From NCBI RefSeq assembly GCF_006539505.1, contig NZ_BJND01000012.1:1-64000 (forward strand): a stretch of 64,000 bases of DNA, in the 5' to 3' direction. The notes beneath the pieces were generated by a model. The model was not told the origin of the DNA. It saw nothing but the letters and a program-made list of their open reading frames with translations, and did not search any database. The position numbers were made by a program, and so were the translations under genes. This stretch comes from Streptomyces spinoverrucosus. GTDB lineage: Bacteria > Actinomycetota > Actinomycetes > Streptomycetales > Streptomycetaceae. This document shows positions 46,737 to 55,960 of this stretch, in pieces. Each line of letters begins with the position of its first letter. Positions within the stretch are counted from its first letter, which is position 1.

Positions 46737-47306
46737 ATGAACATCATGCTGTTTCACTCGACCTACGGCCTCAGACCCGCGGTGCGCGCCGCGGCGGACC
46801 GGCTGCGCACGGCCGGTCACGAGGTGTGGACGCCCGACCTCTTCGAGGGGCGCACGTTCGAGACGGCCGAGGAGGGCATGGCGTTCAAGGAGGAGGTCGG
46901 CAAGGACGAGCTGCTGAAGCGGGCCGTGCTGGCCGCCGCGCCCTACTCGGAGCGGGGGCTGGTGTACGCCGGGTTCTCGTTCGGCGCCTCGGTCGCGCAG
47001 ACCCTCGCGCTGGGCGACGAGAAGGCGCGCGGACTGCTGCTCCTGCACGGCACGTCGGACCTGGCGCCGAACGTCTCGGTGGACGACCTGCCGGTGCAAC
47101 TGCATGTCGCCGAGCCCGACCCGTTCGAGACGGACGACTGGCTGAGCGCCTGGTATCTGCAGATGCGCCGGGCCGGCGCGGACGTGGAAATCTACCGGTA
47201 CGCCGGGGCCGGGCACCTGTACACCGACCCCGACCTGCCGGACTACGACGAGGAGGCCGCCGAGGCCACCTGGCGGGTGGCGCTCGGCTTCCTCGACAAT
47301 CTCTAG
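46737..47306 (+). CDS. Dienelactone-hydrolase-like alpha/beta hydrolase
   Basis: The 189-residue protein has the fold of dienelactone hydrolases: MLFHSTYGLRPAV, VWTPDLFEGRTFE, a nucleophile elbow GFSFGAS, HVAEPDPFE (acid) and AGAGHLYTD (His). The elbow carries Ser where true dienelactone hydrolases have Cys, so the substrate may be an ester rather than a dienelactone. The start ATG has no clear ribosome-binding site. It ends seven bases before the stop of the convergent phosphatase gene. Confidence 0.85.
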   Translation: MNIMLFHSTYGLRPAVRAAADRLRTAGHEVWTPDLFEGRTFETAEEGMAFKEEVGKDELLKRAVLAAAPYSERGLVYAGFSFGASVAQTLALGDEKARGLLLLHGTSDLAPNVSVDDLPVQLHVAEPDPFETDDWLSAWYLQMRRAGADVEIYRYAGAGHLYTDPDLPDYDEEAAEATWRVALGFLDNL

Positions 47307-47313
47307 CCTGCGA

Positions 47314-48975
47314 TTACACCGGGTCGTACGTCCGCTCGACCTTCTGCGTGCCGCTGCGCGTGCGGTAGGAGCGGCTCCAGGAGGCCGTCGCGTCGGCCTT
47401 GGTGCGGTTGGAGAGGACGTAGTAGTCCATCTGTGCGCGCTCGGCGGTGATGTCCAGGACGCCGTAGCCGTGGCGGTCGGTGTCGACCCAGTGGACATGC
47501 CGGTTGGCCGCGCGGATGATCGGCGAGGCGACGGCGGAGACGGTGCCCTCGGGGACCTTCACCATGTCGTCGAGGTTGTCGGACGTGACCGAGGTGACGA
47601 CGAACTCCGTGGCGGCGGACGCCGACAGCGGGTACGTACCGGCGTTCACCGGCACGTCGTTGGCCCACGCCATGTGGATGTCGCCGGTGAGGAAGACCGT
47701 GTTGCGGATCGCGTTCGAGCGCAGGTGGGCGAGGAGCTCACGGCGGTCGTCGGTGTAGCCGTCCCACTGGTCGGTGTTGATGGCGAGGCCCTCCTGCGGC
47801 AGGCCCAGCAGCTTGGCCAGCGGCTTCAGCAGCTCCGCGGAGAGCGACCCGATGGCGAACGGCGAGATCATCACCGAGTTGCCGACCAGCCGCCACGTCG
47901 TGTCGGAGGACTTCAGGCCCGCCTTCAGCCAGTCGAGTTGGGCGCGCCCGGTGAGCGTGCGGTCCGGGTCGTCGACGTCGCCGTTGCCGAAGGCGGCCTG
48001 CTGGGAGCGGAAGGAGCGCAGGTCGAGCAGGGAGAGGTCGGCGAGCTTGCCGAAGCGCAGCCGGCGGTAGGTGGTGCCGGCGATGGCCGGGCGGACCGGC
48101 ATCCACTCGAAGTAGGCCTGCTTGGCGGCGGCCTGGCGGGCGGCCCAGGTGCCCTCGGCGCCCTCGGTGTGGTTCTCGGCACCGCCGGACCAGGTGTCGT
48201 TGGCGATCTCGTGGTCGTCCCAGATCGCCACGACCGGGGCGGCCGCGTGCAGCGCCTGCAGGTCGGGGTCGGTCTTGTAACGGCCGTGCCGGATGCGGTA
48301 GTCGGCGAGGGTGAGGATCTCGTGCGCGGGGGCGTGCGCGCGGACGGAGGTGCCCCGGGTGCCGTACTCACCGGCGCCGTACTCGTAGATGTAGTCGCCG
48401 AGGTGCAGCCAGGCGTCCAGGTCGCCGCGGGCGGCGAGGTGGCGGTACGCCGCGAAGTAGCCGGCCTCCCAGTTGGCGCAGGAGACCACGCCGAAGCGGA
48501 GGCCCGCGACGGCCGCGTCGGTGGCCGGGGCGGTGCGGGCGCGGCCGGCCGGGGAGTCGGTGCCGCCGGCCGAGAAGCGGAACCAGTAGTCGGTGGCGGG
48601 CGCGAGGCCGCGTATGTCGGCCTTGACCGTGTGGTCGGAGGCGGCGGTCGCGGTGGTGGAGCCCTTGGCGACGATGTTCGTGAAGGCCTTGTCCCGGGCC
48701 ACGATCCAGCTGACCTCGGTGTCCGGGCCGAGTCCGGAACCGGGTGTCGCCTCGCCGGTGGGCGTCACCCGGGTCCACAGCAGGATGCCGTCCGGGAGCG
48801 GGTCCCCGGAGGCGACGCCGTGCAGGAAGGCGGGGGTCTCGGTGGCCGCGCGGGCGGGCAGGGCGCCGGTGAGCGGGGCGGCGAGGACGGCTCCGGCGGC
48901 GGCCGCCTTGACGACCGTACGGCGGTGCGGAGCGGGGGAGTTGAGGCCCGTGGTGGGTCTGTGTCGACTGGTCAC
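47314..48975 (-). CDS. phoD: PhoD-type alkaline phosphatase, Tat-exported
   Basis: The 553-residue protein starts with a twin-arginine signal ([18 protein letters not shown], cleavage near ARA-ATE, residue 43). An N-terminal PhoD domain follows ([20 protein letters not shown]), then a metallophosphatase domain with [48 protein letters not shown] and [15 protein letters not shown]. These Asp, Cys and His residues form the Ca/Fe centre known in PhoD. It would release phosphate from phosphodi- and monoesters outside the cell. The GTG lies nine bases after TAATCT, so it may be leaderless. No PHO box was recognised. Confidence 0.92.
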   Translation of the reverse strand: MTSRHRPTTGLNSPAPHRRTVVKAAAAGAVLAAPLTGALPARAATETPAFLHGVASGDPLPDGILLWTRVTPTGEATPGSGLGPDTEVSWIVARDKAFTNIVAKGSTTATAASDHTVKADIRGLAPATDYWFRFSAGGTDSPAGRARTAPATDAAVAGLRFGVVSCANWEAGYFAAYRHLAARGDLDAWLHLGDYIYEYGAGEYGTRGTSVRAHAPAHEILTLADYRIRHGRYKTDPDLQALHAAAPVVAIWDDHEIANDTWSGGAENHTEGAEGTWAARQAAAKQAYFEWMPVRPAIAGTTYRRLRFGKLADLSLLDLRSFRSQQAAFGNGDVDDPDRTLTGRAQLDWLKAGLKSSDTTWRLVGNSVMISPFAIGSLSAELLKPLAKLLGLPQEGLAINTDQWDGYTDDRRELLAHLRSNAIRNTVFLTGDIHMAWANDVPVNAGTYPLSASAATEFVVTSVTSDNLDDMVKVPEGTVSAVASPIIRAANRHVHWVDTDRHGYGVLDITAERAQMDYYVLSNRTKADATASWSRSYRTRSGTQKVERTYDPV

Positions 48976-48978
48976 GGG

Positions 48979-49012
48979 CGATCAGATTACTGATCGGTAG
49001 CGCTTTCGGTAA
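48979..49012 (-). promoter_or_regulatory. Predicted phoD-like promoter with an overlapping palindrome
   Basis: On the minus strand TTACCG (49012-49007) and TAATCT (48989-48984) are 17 bases apart. CGATCAG and CTGATCG form a perfect inverted repeat around ATTA (48979-48996) over the -10 box. The spacer holds GAAAGCGCTACC, half of a LacI-family type operator (GAAAGCGCTTTC). Confidence 0.45.
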
Positions 49013-49028
49013 GGCGCGGGTATGCGAA

Positions 49029-49060
49029 GAGCGGGCGAACCGGGAAGAGTTCGCCCGCTC
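49029..49060 (-). terminator. Terminator of the DsbA-like gene
   Basis: GAGCGGGCGAAC (49029-49040) and GTTCGCCCGCTC (49049-49060) form a perfect 12-bp stem with an eight-base loop. It lies about 40 bases beyond the DsbA-like stop; on the minus strand it is followed by TTCG. Confidence 0.65.
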
Positions 49061-49101
49061 GTTCTTCGTGCTTCCGTACGGCGTTACCGCCTGACGGTGT
49101 G

Positions 49102-49902
49102 TTACTTGGTGACGCCGGCGCCCTTGAGTGCCGTCTCCCACTCGGCGACGGTGCTCGGGTTCTCGATCACCTTGTCGTTGATCTTGATGGTCGGGGTCGA
49201 CTTGACGTCCTTGGTGTCGTCGAAGGTCTTGCTCATCTTCATCGCCCAGGCGTCGTAGGTGCCCTGCTCGACGGCGTCCTGGAACTTCTTGTTGTTCTTC
49301 AGCGCGTCGACCGTGTTCGCCACCTCGATCAGGTAGCTGTCCTTGGAGAACTCGTCCGTGGACTCCTGCGGGTGGTACTTCGCCGAGTACAGCGCGGTCT
49401 TGTAGTCCAGGAACGCCTCGGGGCTGACGTTCAGCGCGGCGCCGAGGGCGCTCAGCGCGTTCTTGGAGCCCTCGCCGCCGAGGTTGCCGTCGAGGAAGGT
49501 GCCGAGGGTGAAGGACAGCTTGTAGTCGCCGTCCTCCATGCCCTTGTTGACGGTCTCGCCGACGGTCTGCTCGAAGGAGGCGCAGGCCGGGCAGCGCGGG
49601 TCCTCGTAGAGGTGGACCACGTTGTCGGACTTGGAGTCGCCGATCAGGACCGTGGTGCCGTTCTTGCCGGAGGTGTTGGCCGGGGCGACGACCTTGGCGT
49701 CGGCGGCCTCCTCCCACTTGCTCGGCTGGTTGGTCTGGACGACGGCGTAACCGATGCCGCCGGCCACCGCGAGGACGCCGACGACCGAGCAGGCGACGAT
49801 GATCTGCCGCCTGACCTTGGCCCGCTTGGCCTCGCGCTCACGTTCGATGCGCAGCCGCTCGCGCGCCGCCGACTTCGCCGCCTGGCTGTTCCGCTTGCTC
49901 AT
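49102..49902 (-). CDS. Membrane-anchored DsbA-like thioredoxin-fold protein
   Basis: The 266-residue protein has a basic N-terminus (about 1-32), one membrane helix (about 33-54, QIIVACSVVGVLAVAGGIGY) and an extracytoplasmic thioredoxin domain with the active site YEDPRCPACASFEQTVGE (CPAC). The end has the cis-Pro region KSTPTIKIND. It belongs to the DsbA/thioredoxin_4 type found in actinobacteria, which form or isomerise disulfides outside the membrane. The ATG has GGAG nine bases upstream. It is 85 bases downstream of a membrane-protein gene. Confidence 0.9.
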   Translation of the reverse strand: MSKRNSQAAKSAARERLRIEREREAKRAKVRRQIIVACSVVGVLAVAGGIGYAVVQTNQPSKWEEAADAKVVAPANTSGKNGTTVLIGDSKSDNVVHLYEDPRCPACASFEQTVGETVNKGMEDGDYKLSFTLGTFLDGNLGGEGSKNALSALGAALNVSPEAFLDYKTALYSAKYHPQESTDEFSKDSYLIEVANTVDALKNNKKFQDAVEQGTYDAWAMKMSKTFDDTKDVKSTPTIKINDKVIENPSTVAEWETALKGAGVTK

Positions 49903-49987
49903 GGTGATGATCTCCGTGTGGGACGCGCACATGTCGTACGCGGGATACGTGTGAGGGGGTGGTCGTGCTCTTGCGGTGCCGCTCGGT

Positions 49988-50680
49988 TCAGCCGAGGGCC
50001 AGGGAGCACGGCGGGCCACGTCGTCCCAGTGAGTGGGTGAGGAGCAGGTCGCGCGCCGGGGCCGTACGGTGCGCGGGGCGGGGGAGCCGGGGGGTCGTTG
50101 CGGCGGGTCGTGCCGTGCCGGCGGCGACCGCCAGGAGCAGTGGCCGGAACGTGGTCGCGGCCATCGCGCTGAGCAGCTGGGCCAGGGCCCGCTCGCCGCG
50201 GCGCAGCCAGGCCGCCGCCAGCAGGCCGACGCCGACGTGGGCGCCGAGCAGCAGCCAGGCGGTGGAGGGGTGCGCGTGCGCGAGGACGGCGGCGATCCGG
50301 TCGGTGCCGCTGGTCCCCGCCATCCGCGCCAGCGGCGTGCCCACCTCGCCGCCGCCGCACAGCACATCCAGGCCGACCGAGCGCAGCGGGCCCGCGACCG
50401 GGCCGCCCGCCCGGCCGTAACAGGCGTGCTGGCCCGTGGTGAACACCGTGTCGGCGGCCAGCTCCAGCGGGATCAGCAGCGCCGCGATCCGGCCGAAGCC
50501 GCGCTCACGGCCGGCCAAGGCGTACGCGATGACGAACACGGCGGCGGCGATCGCCGCCACCGTGCCCAGCGGCAGCGGGGCCCGGGACAGCAGCACGTGC
50601 GACGCGGTGCTGAGCGTCACGACGATCGCCGTGAACAGCGCCGCGCGTACGGCTCTGAGTTGTGTCCCGGATATGTCCAT
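49988..50680 (-). CDS. Membrane protein of unknown function next to the DsbA-like gene
   Basis: The 230-residue protein has four to six hydrophobic segments (about 10-32, 37-56, 62-82, 137-157, 168-190). It does not match a family I can name. It has three cysteines, HACYGR, DVLCGGG and PPCSLAL at the very end, and a Pro/Arg-rich region before the end. Location beside a thioredoxin-like protein suggests a redox partner, but this is inference only. It begins with ATG and no strong ribosome-binding site. Confidence 0.65.
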   Translation of the reverse strand: MDISGTQLRAVRAALFTAIVVTLSTASHVLLSRAPLPLGTVAAIAAAVFVIAYALAGRERGFGRIAALLIPLELAADTVFTTGQHACYGRAGGPVAGPLRSVGLDVLCGGGEVGTPLARMAGTSGTDRIAAVLAHAHPSTAWLLLGAHVGVGLLAAAWLRRGERALAQLLSAMAATTFRPLLLAVAAGTARPAATTPRLPRPAHRTAPARDLLLTHSLGRRGPPCSLALG

Positions 50681-50710
50681 AGCGGGGAGAGTGTGTCACG
50701 GACTCCGGTA

Positions 50711-50731
50711 AGGGACTCCTAAAGGGTCCCT
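50711..50731 (-). terminator. Weak hairpin after the DUF2252 gene
   Basis: AGGGAC (50711-50716) pairs with GTCCCT (50726-50731) around nine bases, just upstream of the membrane-protein gene and downstream of DUF2252. It has no T-tract and could also be an operator. Confidence 0.35.
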
Positions 50732-50759
50732 GAGAAGTCCTGGGGCGGTCGGTGGGCGG

Positions 50760-52112
50760 TCACAGGCCGGGGATCCGGCCGTTGCGGAAGAGGTCGACGA
50801 AGATCTGGTGGTCGGCACGCGCGCGTGCGCCGTAAACGTGGGCGAAGTCGACCAGGAGCGGCGCGAGGCCCTCCTCGTCGCCCGCGATGGCCGCGTCGAT
50901 GGCCCGCTCCGTGGAGAACGGCACCAGGTCCGAGTGGCCGCTGTCGTCGTCCGCCGCCGAGTGCATCGTGGCCGTCGCCCGGCCCAGGTCGGCGACGACC
51001 GCCGCGATCTCCTCCGGGTCGTCGATATCGCCCCAGTCGAGGTCCACGGCGTACGGCGACACCTCGGCGACCAGCTGGCCCGCGCCGTCCAGCTCGGTCC
51101 AGCCCAGCCACGGGTCGGCGTGCGCCTGGAGGGCGCGCTGGGAGATCACCGTGCGGTGGCCCTCGTGCTGGAAGTACTCCCGGATCGCCGGGTCCGTGAT
51201 GTGCCGGGAGACGGCCGGGGTCTGGGCCTGCTTGACGTAGATCACCACGTCGTTCTCCAGGGCGTCGCTGTTGCCCTCCAGCAGGATGTTGTACGACGGC
51301 AGACCGGCCGAGCCGATGCCGATGCCACGGCGGCCGACGACGTCCTTCACCCGGTACGAGTCGGGGCGGGCCAGCGAGGACTCCGGGAGCGTCTCCAAGT
51401 AGCCGTCGAAGGCCGCGAGCACCTTGTAGCGCGTGGCCGCGTCCAGCTCGATGGAGCCGCCGCCCGGGGCGAACCGGCGTTCGAAGTCGCGGATCTCGGT
51501 CATCGAGTCCAGCAGCCCGAACCGGGTCAGCGACCGGGCGTCACGCAGCGCGTCCAGCAGCGGGCCCTCGGCGGTGTCCAGGGTGAACGGCGGCACCTCG
51601 TCGCTCTTGGCGCCGGTGGCCAGCGCGTGCACGCGCTCGCGGTACGCGACCGCGTAGATCGTCACCAGCTCGGTGATCTGCTCGTCGCTGAGCGCCTTCG
51701 CGTACCCGATGAGGGCGATGGAGGCGGCGAAGCGCTTGAGGTCCCAGGTGAAGGGGCCGACGTACGCCTCGTCGAAGTCGTTGACGTTGAAGATCAGCCG
51801 GCCGTTCGAATCCATGTACGTGCCGAAGTTCTCCGCGTGCAGGTCGCCGTGGATCCACACGCGCGAGGTGCGCTCGTCCAGGAACGGGCCCCGGTCTATG
51901 TTCCCGCCACCGCGCCCGGCGTTCTCCGCGTCCAGGTCGTGGTAGAAGAGGCACGCCGTGCCCCGGTAGAAGGCGAAGGCCGAGGCCGCCATCTTCCGGA
52001 ACTTCACGCGGAACGCGGCCGGGTCGGCGGCGAGCAGCTCGCCGAAGGCGGTGCCGAAGACGGCGAGGATCTCCTCGCCGCGTTGCTCGTCATTGAGCTG
52101 CGGGAACGACAT
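50760..52112 (-). CDS. DUF2252-domain protein, phosphotransferase-like fold
   Basis: The 450-residue protein matches DUF2252: KMAASAFAFYRGTACLFYHD, the catalytic-like VWIHGDLHAENFGTYMDSNG, and FNVNDFDEAYVGPFTWDLKR. These last two correspond to the HGDxxxxN and IDxxx motifs of aminoglycoside phosphotransferases. Later motifs are GRRGIGIGSAGLPSYNILLE and VISQRALQAHADPWLGWTEL. The substrate is unknown. It starts at ATG and is divergent from dnaE with a 216-base gap. Confidence 0.88.
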   Translation of the reverse strand: MSFPQLNDEQRGEEILAVFGTAFGELLAADPAAFRVKFRKMAASAFAFYRGTACLFYHDLDAENAGRGGGNIDRGPFLDERTSRVWIHGDLHAENFGTYMDSNGRLIFNVNDFDEAYVGPFTWDLKRFAASIALIGYAKALSDEQITELVTIYAVAYRERVHALATGAKSDEVPPFTLDTAEGPLLDALRDARSLTRFGLLDSMTEIRDFERRFAPGGGSIELDAATRYKVLAAFDGYLETLPESSLARPDSYRVKDVVGRRGIGIGSAGLPSYNILLEGNSDALENDVVIYVKQAQTPAVSRHITDPAIREYFQHEGHRTVISQRALQAHADPWLGWTELDGAGQLVAEVSPYAVDLDWGDIDDPEEIAAVVADLGRATATMHSAADDDSGHSDLVPFSTERAIDAAIAGDEEGLAPLLVDFAHVYGARARADHQIFVDLFRNGRIPGL

Positions 52113-52231
52113 CGCTGGGTGCCTCCTGGTGCGGCGGTGGTGCGTGACCTGTGGGACGGATGGTCCATGCCACCGGCAAGGACCCGTCCGTCACTTTCCA
52201 ACGTCCGAAGGTACGCGTGAGTGCCCGCGGA

Positions 52232-52254
52232 GTGTCAGTCCCGAGGCATAGACT
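52232..52254 (+). promoter_or_regulatory. PafBC-like promoter of dnaE
   Basis: GTGTCAGTC (52232-52240), then exactly eight bases, then TAGACT (52249-52254). Compared with TTGTC(A/G)GTG-N8-TAnnnT, seven of nine upstream positions match, the spacing is exact and the -10 fits. It would start transcription about 65 bases before the dnaE GTG. DNA-damage control is an inference. Confidence 0.5.
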
Positions 52255-52268
52255 TCGACGCTGTCCCC

Positions 52269-52286
52269 CAGACTGTCCGCAGTCTG
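52269..52286 (+). promoter_or_regulatory. Inverted repeat in the dnaE leader
   Basis: CAGACT (52269-52274) and AGTCTG (52281-52286) are perfect arms around GTCCGC, 40-60 bases before the dnaE start and downstream of the predicted -10 box. Possible leader hairpin or repressor site. Confidence 0.35.
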
Positions 52287-52328
52287 ACGGGCCCCCGTCG
52301 ACGTACGTTTTCCTTGGAGGCCGCAGCC

Positions 52329-55300
52329 GTGTCAAAGCCGCCGTTCACGCACCTGCACGTCCACACCCAGTACTCGCTGCTGGACGGTGCCGCGCGGCTG
52401 AAGGACATGTTCAACGCCTGCAACGAGATGGGCATGACGCACATCGCCATGTCCGACCACGGCAACCTCCACGGGGCGTACGACTTCTTCCACTCCGCGA
52501 AGAAGGCCGGAATCACCCCGATCATCGGCATCGAGGCCTATATCGCCCCCGAGTCCCGGCGCAACAAGCGCAAGATCCTCTGGGGCCAGCCGCACCAGAA
52601 GCGGGACGACATCTCCGGTTCCGGTGGTTACACCCACAAGACGATGTGGGCCGTGAACAGGACCGGCCTGCACAACCTCTTCCGGCTCTCCTCGGACGCC
52701 TACGCCGAGGGCTGGCTGCAGAAGTGGCCCCGGATGGACAAGGAGACCATCGCCCAGTGGTCCGAGGGCATCGTCGCCTCCACCGGCTGCCCCTCCGGCG
52801 AGGTCCAGACCCGGCTGCGTCTCGGCCACTTCGACGAGGCCCTGAAGGCGGCCGCCGACTACCAGGACATCTTCGGCAAGGACCGCTACTTCCTGGAGCT
52901 GATGGACCACGGCATCGAGATCGAGCGCCGGGTCCGCGACGGACTCCTGGAGATCGGCAAGAAGCTCGGCATCCCGCCGCTGGTCACCAACGACTCGCAC
53001 TACACGTACGCGCACGAGGCGGGCGCCCATGACGCCCTGCTGTGCATCCAGACCGGCAAGAACCTCTCCGACCCGGACCGCTTCAAGTTCGACGGCACCG
53101 GCTACTACCTGAAGTCCACGGACGAGATGTACGCCATCGACTCCTCGGACGCCTGGCAGGAGGGCTGCGCAAACACCCGGCTGATCGCCGAGATGGTCGA
53201 CACGACCGGCATGTTCGAAAAGCGCGACCTGATGCCCAAGTTCGACATCCCGGAGGGCTACACCGAGGTCACCTGGTTCCAGGAGGAGGTCCGCCGCGGC
53301 ATGGAGCGCCGCTTCCCCGGCGGGGTCCCCGAGGACCGCCAGCGGCAGGCCGAGTACGAGATGGACGTCATCATCCAGATGGGGTTCCCGGGCTACTTCC
53401 TCGTGGTCGCCGACTTCATCATGTGGGCCAAGAAGAACGGCATCGCCGTCGGCCCCGGCCGAGGCTCCGCGGCCGGCTCGATCGTGGCGTACGCCATGGG
53501 CATCACCGACCTCGACCCGATCCCGCACGGTCTGATCTTCGAGCGGTTCCTCAACCCCGAGCGCGTCTCGATGCCCGACGTCGACATCGACTTCGACGAG
53601 CGCAGGCGCGTCGAGGTGATCAGGTACGTGACGGAGAAATACGGCGCCGACAAGGTCGCCATGATCGGCACCTACGGCACTATTAAGGCGAAGAACGCCA
53701 TCAAGGACTCCGCGCGCGTGCTGGGCTACCCGTACGCGATGGGCGACCGCCTCACCAAGGCCATGCCGCCGGATGTCCTCGGCAAGGGCATCCCGCTCTC
53801 CGGCATCACCGACCCGCAGCACCCCCGCTACTCGGAGGCGGGCGAGATCCGGGCGATGTACGAGAACGAGCCCGACGTCAAGAAGGTGATCGACACCGCC
53901 AAGGGCGTCGAGGGCCTGGTCCGGCAGATGGGTGTGCACGCGGCCGGCGTGATCATGTCCAGTGAGACCATCACCGACCACGTCCCGGTCTGGGTCAGGC
54001 ACACCGACGGCGTGACCATCACGCAGTGGGACTACCCGAGCTGTGAGTCGCTCGGCCTGCTGAAGATGGACTTCCTGGGCCTGCGCAACCTGACGATCAT
54101 GGACGACGCCGTCAAGATGGTGAAGTCCAACAAGGGCATCGACATCGACCTGCTGTCGCTGCCGCTGGACGACCCCACGACCTTCGAACTGCTCCAGCGC
54201 GGCGACACCCTCGGCGTCTTCCAGTTCGACGGCGGCCCCATGCGCTCGCTGCTCCGGCTGATGAAGCCGGACAACTTCGAAGACATCTCCGCCGTCTCGG
54301 CCCTGTACCGCCCGGGCCCGATGGGCATGAACTCCCACACGAACTACGCCCTGCGCAAGAACGGCCAGCAGGAGATCACACCGATCCACCCCGAGCTGGA
54401 GGAGCCGCTCAAGGAGGTCCTGGACGTCACCTACGGCCTGATCGTCTATCAGGAGCAGGTGCAGAAGGCCGCCCAGATCATCGCGGGCTACTCGCTCGGC
54501 GAGGCCGACATCCTCCGCCGCGTGATGGGCAAGAAGAAGCCCGAGGAGCTGGAGAAGAACTTCGTCATCTTCCAGGGCGGCGCCCGCAAGAACGGCTACA
54601 GCGACGAAGCCATCCAGGCGCTGTGGGACGTGCTGGTCCCGTTCGCCGGCTACGCGTTCAACAAGGCGCACTCGGCGGCGTACGGACTGGTCTCGTACTG
54701 GACCGCGTACCTGAAGGCGAACCACCCCGCCGAGTACATGGCCGCGCTGCTCACCTCGGTCAAGGACGACAAGGACAAGTCGGCGGTCTACCTCAACGAG
54801 TGCCGCCGCATGGGCATCCGGGTGCTGCCGCCGAACGTCAACGAGTCCGAGTCGAACTTCGCCGCACAGGGTGACGACGTGATCCTGTTCGGCCTGTCCG
54901 CCGTGCGCAACGTCGGTACGAACGTGGTCGACTCGATCATCAAGTGCCGCAAGGCGAAGGGGAAGTACGCCTCCTTCCCCGACTACCTCGACAAGGTCGA
55001 CGCGGTCGTCTGCAACAAGCGCACCACGGAGTCGCTGATCAAGGCGGGCGCGTTCGACACCATGGGCCACACCCGCAAGGGCCTGACGGCGCAGTACGAG
55101 CCGATGATCGACAATGTGGTCGCGGTCAAGCGCAAGGAGGCGGAGGGGCAGTTCGACCTCTTCGGCGGCATGGGCGAGGAGACGAGCAGCGAGCCGGGCT
55201 TCGGCCTGGACGTGGAGTTCTCGCCCGACGAGTGGGACAAGACCTATCTGCTCGCCCAGGAGCGGGAGATGCTCGGTCTATACGTCTCCGACCACCCGCT

Positions 55301-55868
55301 CTTCGGCCTGGAGCACGTGCTGTCCGACAAGGCCGACGCGGGCATCGCCCAGCTCACCGGCGGTGACTTCGGCGACGGCGCGGTCGTCACCATCGGCGGC
55401 ATCATCTCGGGCCTGCAGCGCAAAATGACCAAGCAGGGCAACGCCTGGGCGATCGCCACGGTCGAGGACCTCGCCGGTTCCATCGAGTGCATGTTCTTCC
55501 CGGCGACGTACCAGCTGGTGTCGACCCAACTCGTCGAGGACGCCGTGGTCTTCGTCAAGGGACGGCTCGACAAGCGCGAGGACGTGCCGCGGCTGGTCGC
55601 GATGGAACTGATGGTCCCCGACCTGTCCAACGCGGGCACCAACGCGCCCGTGGTGCTCACCATCCCGGCGGTGAAGGTCACTCCGCCCATGGTCAGCCGG
55701 CTCGGTGAGATCCTCACCCACCACAAGGGCGACAGCGAGGTGCGGATCAAGCTCCAGGGGCCGACGAAGACGACCGTCCTGCGGCTGGACCGGCACCGGG
55801 TGAAGCCCGACCCGGCGTTGTTCGGTGATCTGAAGGTGCTGCTCGGGCCGTCCTGTCTGGCGGGCTGA
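52329..55868 (+). CDS. dnaE: DNA polymerase III alpha subunit
   Basis: This is the replicative polymerase of the cell. The 1179-residue length matches DnaE of streptomycetes. The N-terminal PHP domain has HLHVHTQYSLLDGAARL (residues 7-23). The polymerase catalytic Asp residues are in MPDVDIDFDERRR (about 416), with GPGRGSAAGSIVAYAMG before it. Later domains include YNTIKAK-like IGTYGTIKAKNAIKDSARVL, the tandem helix-hairpin-helix region, and an OB fold (VTIGGIISGLQRKMTKQGNA). The GTG has GGAGG eight bases upstream. The frame is open for 36 codons further upstream, which I reject. Confidence 0.98.
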   Translation: MSKPPFTHLHVHTQYSLLDGAARLKDMFNACNEMGMTHIAMSDHGNLHGAYDFFHSAKKAGITPIIGIEAYIAPESRRNKRKILWGQPHQKRDDISGSGGYTHKTMWAVNRTGLHNLFRLSSDAYAEGWLQKWPRMDKETIAQWSEGIVASTGCPSGEVQTRLRLGHFDEALKAAADYQDIFGKDRYFLELMDHGIEIERRVRDGLLEIGKKLGIPPLVTNDSHYTYAHEAGAHDALLCIQTGKNLSDPDRFKFDGTGYYLKSTDEMYAIDSSDAWQEGCANTRLIAEMVDTTGMFEKRDLMPKFDIPEGYTEVTWFQEEVRRGMERRFPGGVPEDRQRQAEYEMDVIIQMGFPGYFLVVADFIMWAKKNGIAVGPGRGSAAGSIVAYAMGITDLDPIPHGLIFERFLNPERVSMPDVDIDFDERRRVEVIRYVTEKYGADKVAMIGTYGTIKAKNAIKDSARVLGYPYAMGDRLTKAMPPDVLGKGIPLSGITDPQHPRYSEAGEIRAMYENEPDVKKVIDTAKGVEGLVRQMGVHAAGVIMSSETITDHVPVWVRHTDGVTITQWDYPSCESLGLLKMDFLGLRNLTIMDDAVKMVKSNKGIDIDLLSLPLDDPTTFELLQRGDTLGVFQFDGGPMRSLLRLMKPDNFEDISAVSALYRPGPMGMNSHTNYALRKNGQQEITPIHPELEEPLKEVLDVTYGLIVYQEQVQKAAQIIAGYSLGEADILRRVMGKKKPEELEKNFVIFQGGARKNGYSDEAIQALWDVLVPFAGYAFNKAHSAAYGLVSYWTAYLKANHPAEYMAALLTSVKDDKDKSAVYLNECRRMGIRVLPPNVNESESNFAAQGDDVILFGLSAVRNVGTNVVDSIIKCRKAKGKYASFPDYLDKVDAVVCNKRTTESLIKAGAFDTMGHTRKGLTAQYEPMIDNVVAVKRKEAEGQFDLFGGMGEETSSEPGFGLDVEFSPDEWDKTYLLAQEREMLGLYVSDHPLFGLEHVLSDKADAGIAQLTGGDFGDGAVVTIGGIISGLQRKMTKQGNAWAIATVEDLAGSIECMFFPATYQLVSTQLVEDAVVFVKGRLDKREDVPRLVAMELMVPDLSNAGTNAPVVLTIPAVKVTPPMVSRLGEILTHHKGDSEVRIKLQGPTKTTVLRLDRHRVKPDPALFGDLKVLLGPSCLAG

Positions 55869-55892
55869 GGCCCGGCTTCCCGATGCACGCAA

Positions 55893-55920
55893 GGGGCGCA
55901 TCCGATCCGGGATGCGCCCC
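55893..55920. terminator. Terminator of dnaE
   Basis: GGGGCGCATCC (55893-55903) and GGATGCGCCCC (55910-55920) form a perfect 11-bp stem with a six-base loop, between the converging dnaE and small hydrophilic protein genes. It probably works in both directions. Confidence 0.75.
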
Positions 55921-55960
55921 TCGTCATGTGCCTGGGCCGCGACGGCCCGTCATACGGATG

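Noticed and set aside
46629..47498. Extension of the MscS-like frame upstream
   Set aside because: It is antisense to the dienelactone-hydrolase-like gene. The ATG at 46628 starts at the first helix and has GAGGGC before it.
52332..55070. A 912-codon minus-strand frame opposite dnaE
   Set aside because: Antisense to a complete, motif-rich dnaE; its composition is Arg, Ala, Gly and His-rich with no recognisable domain.
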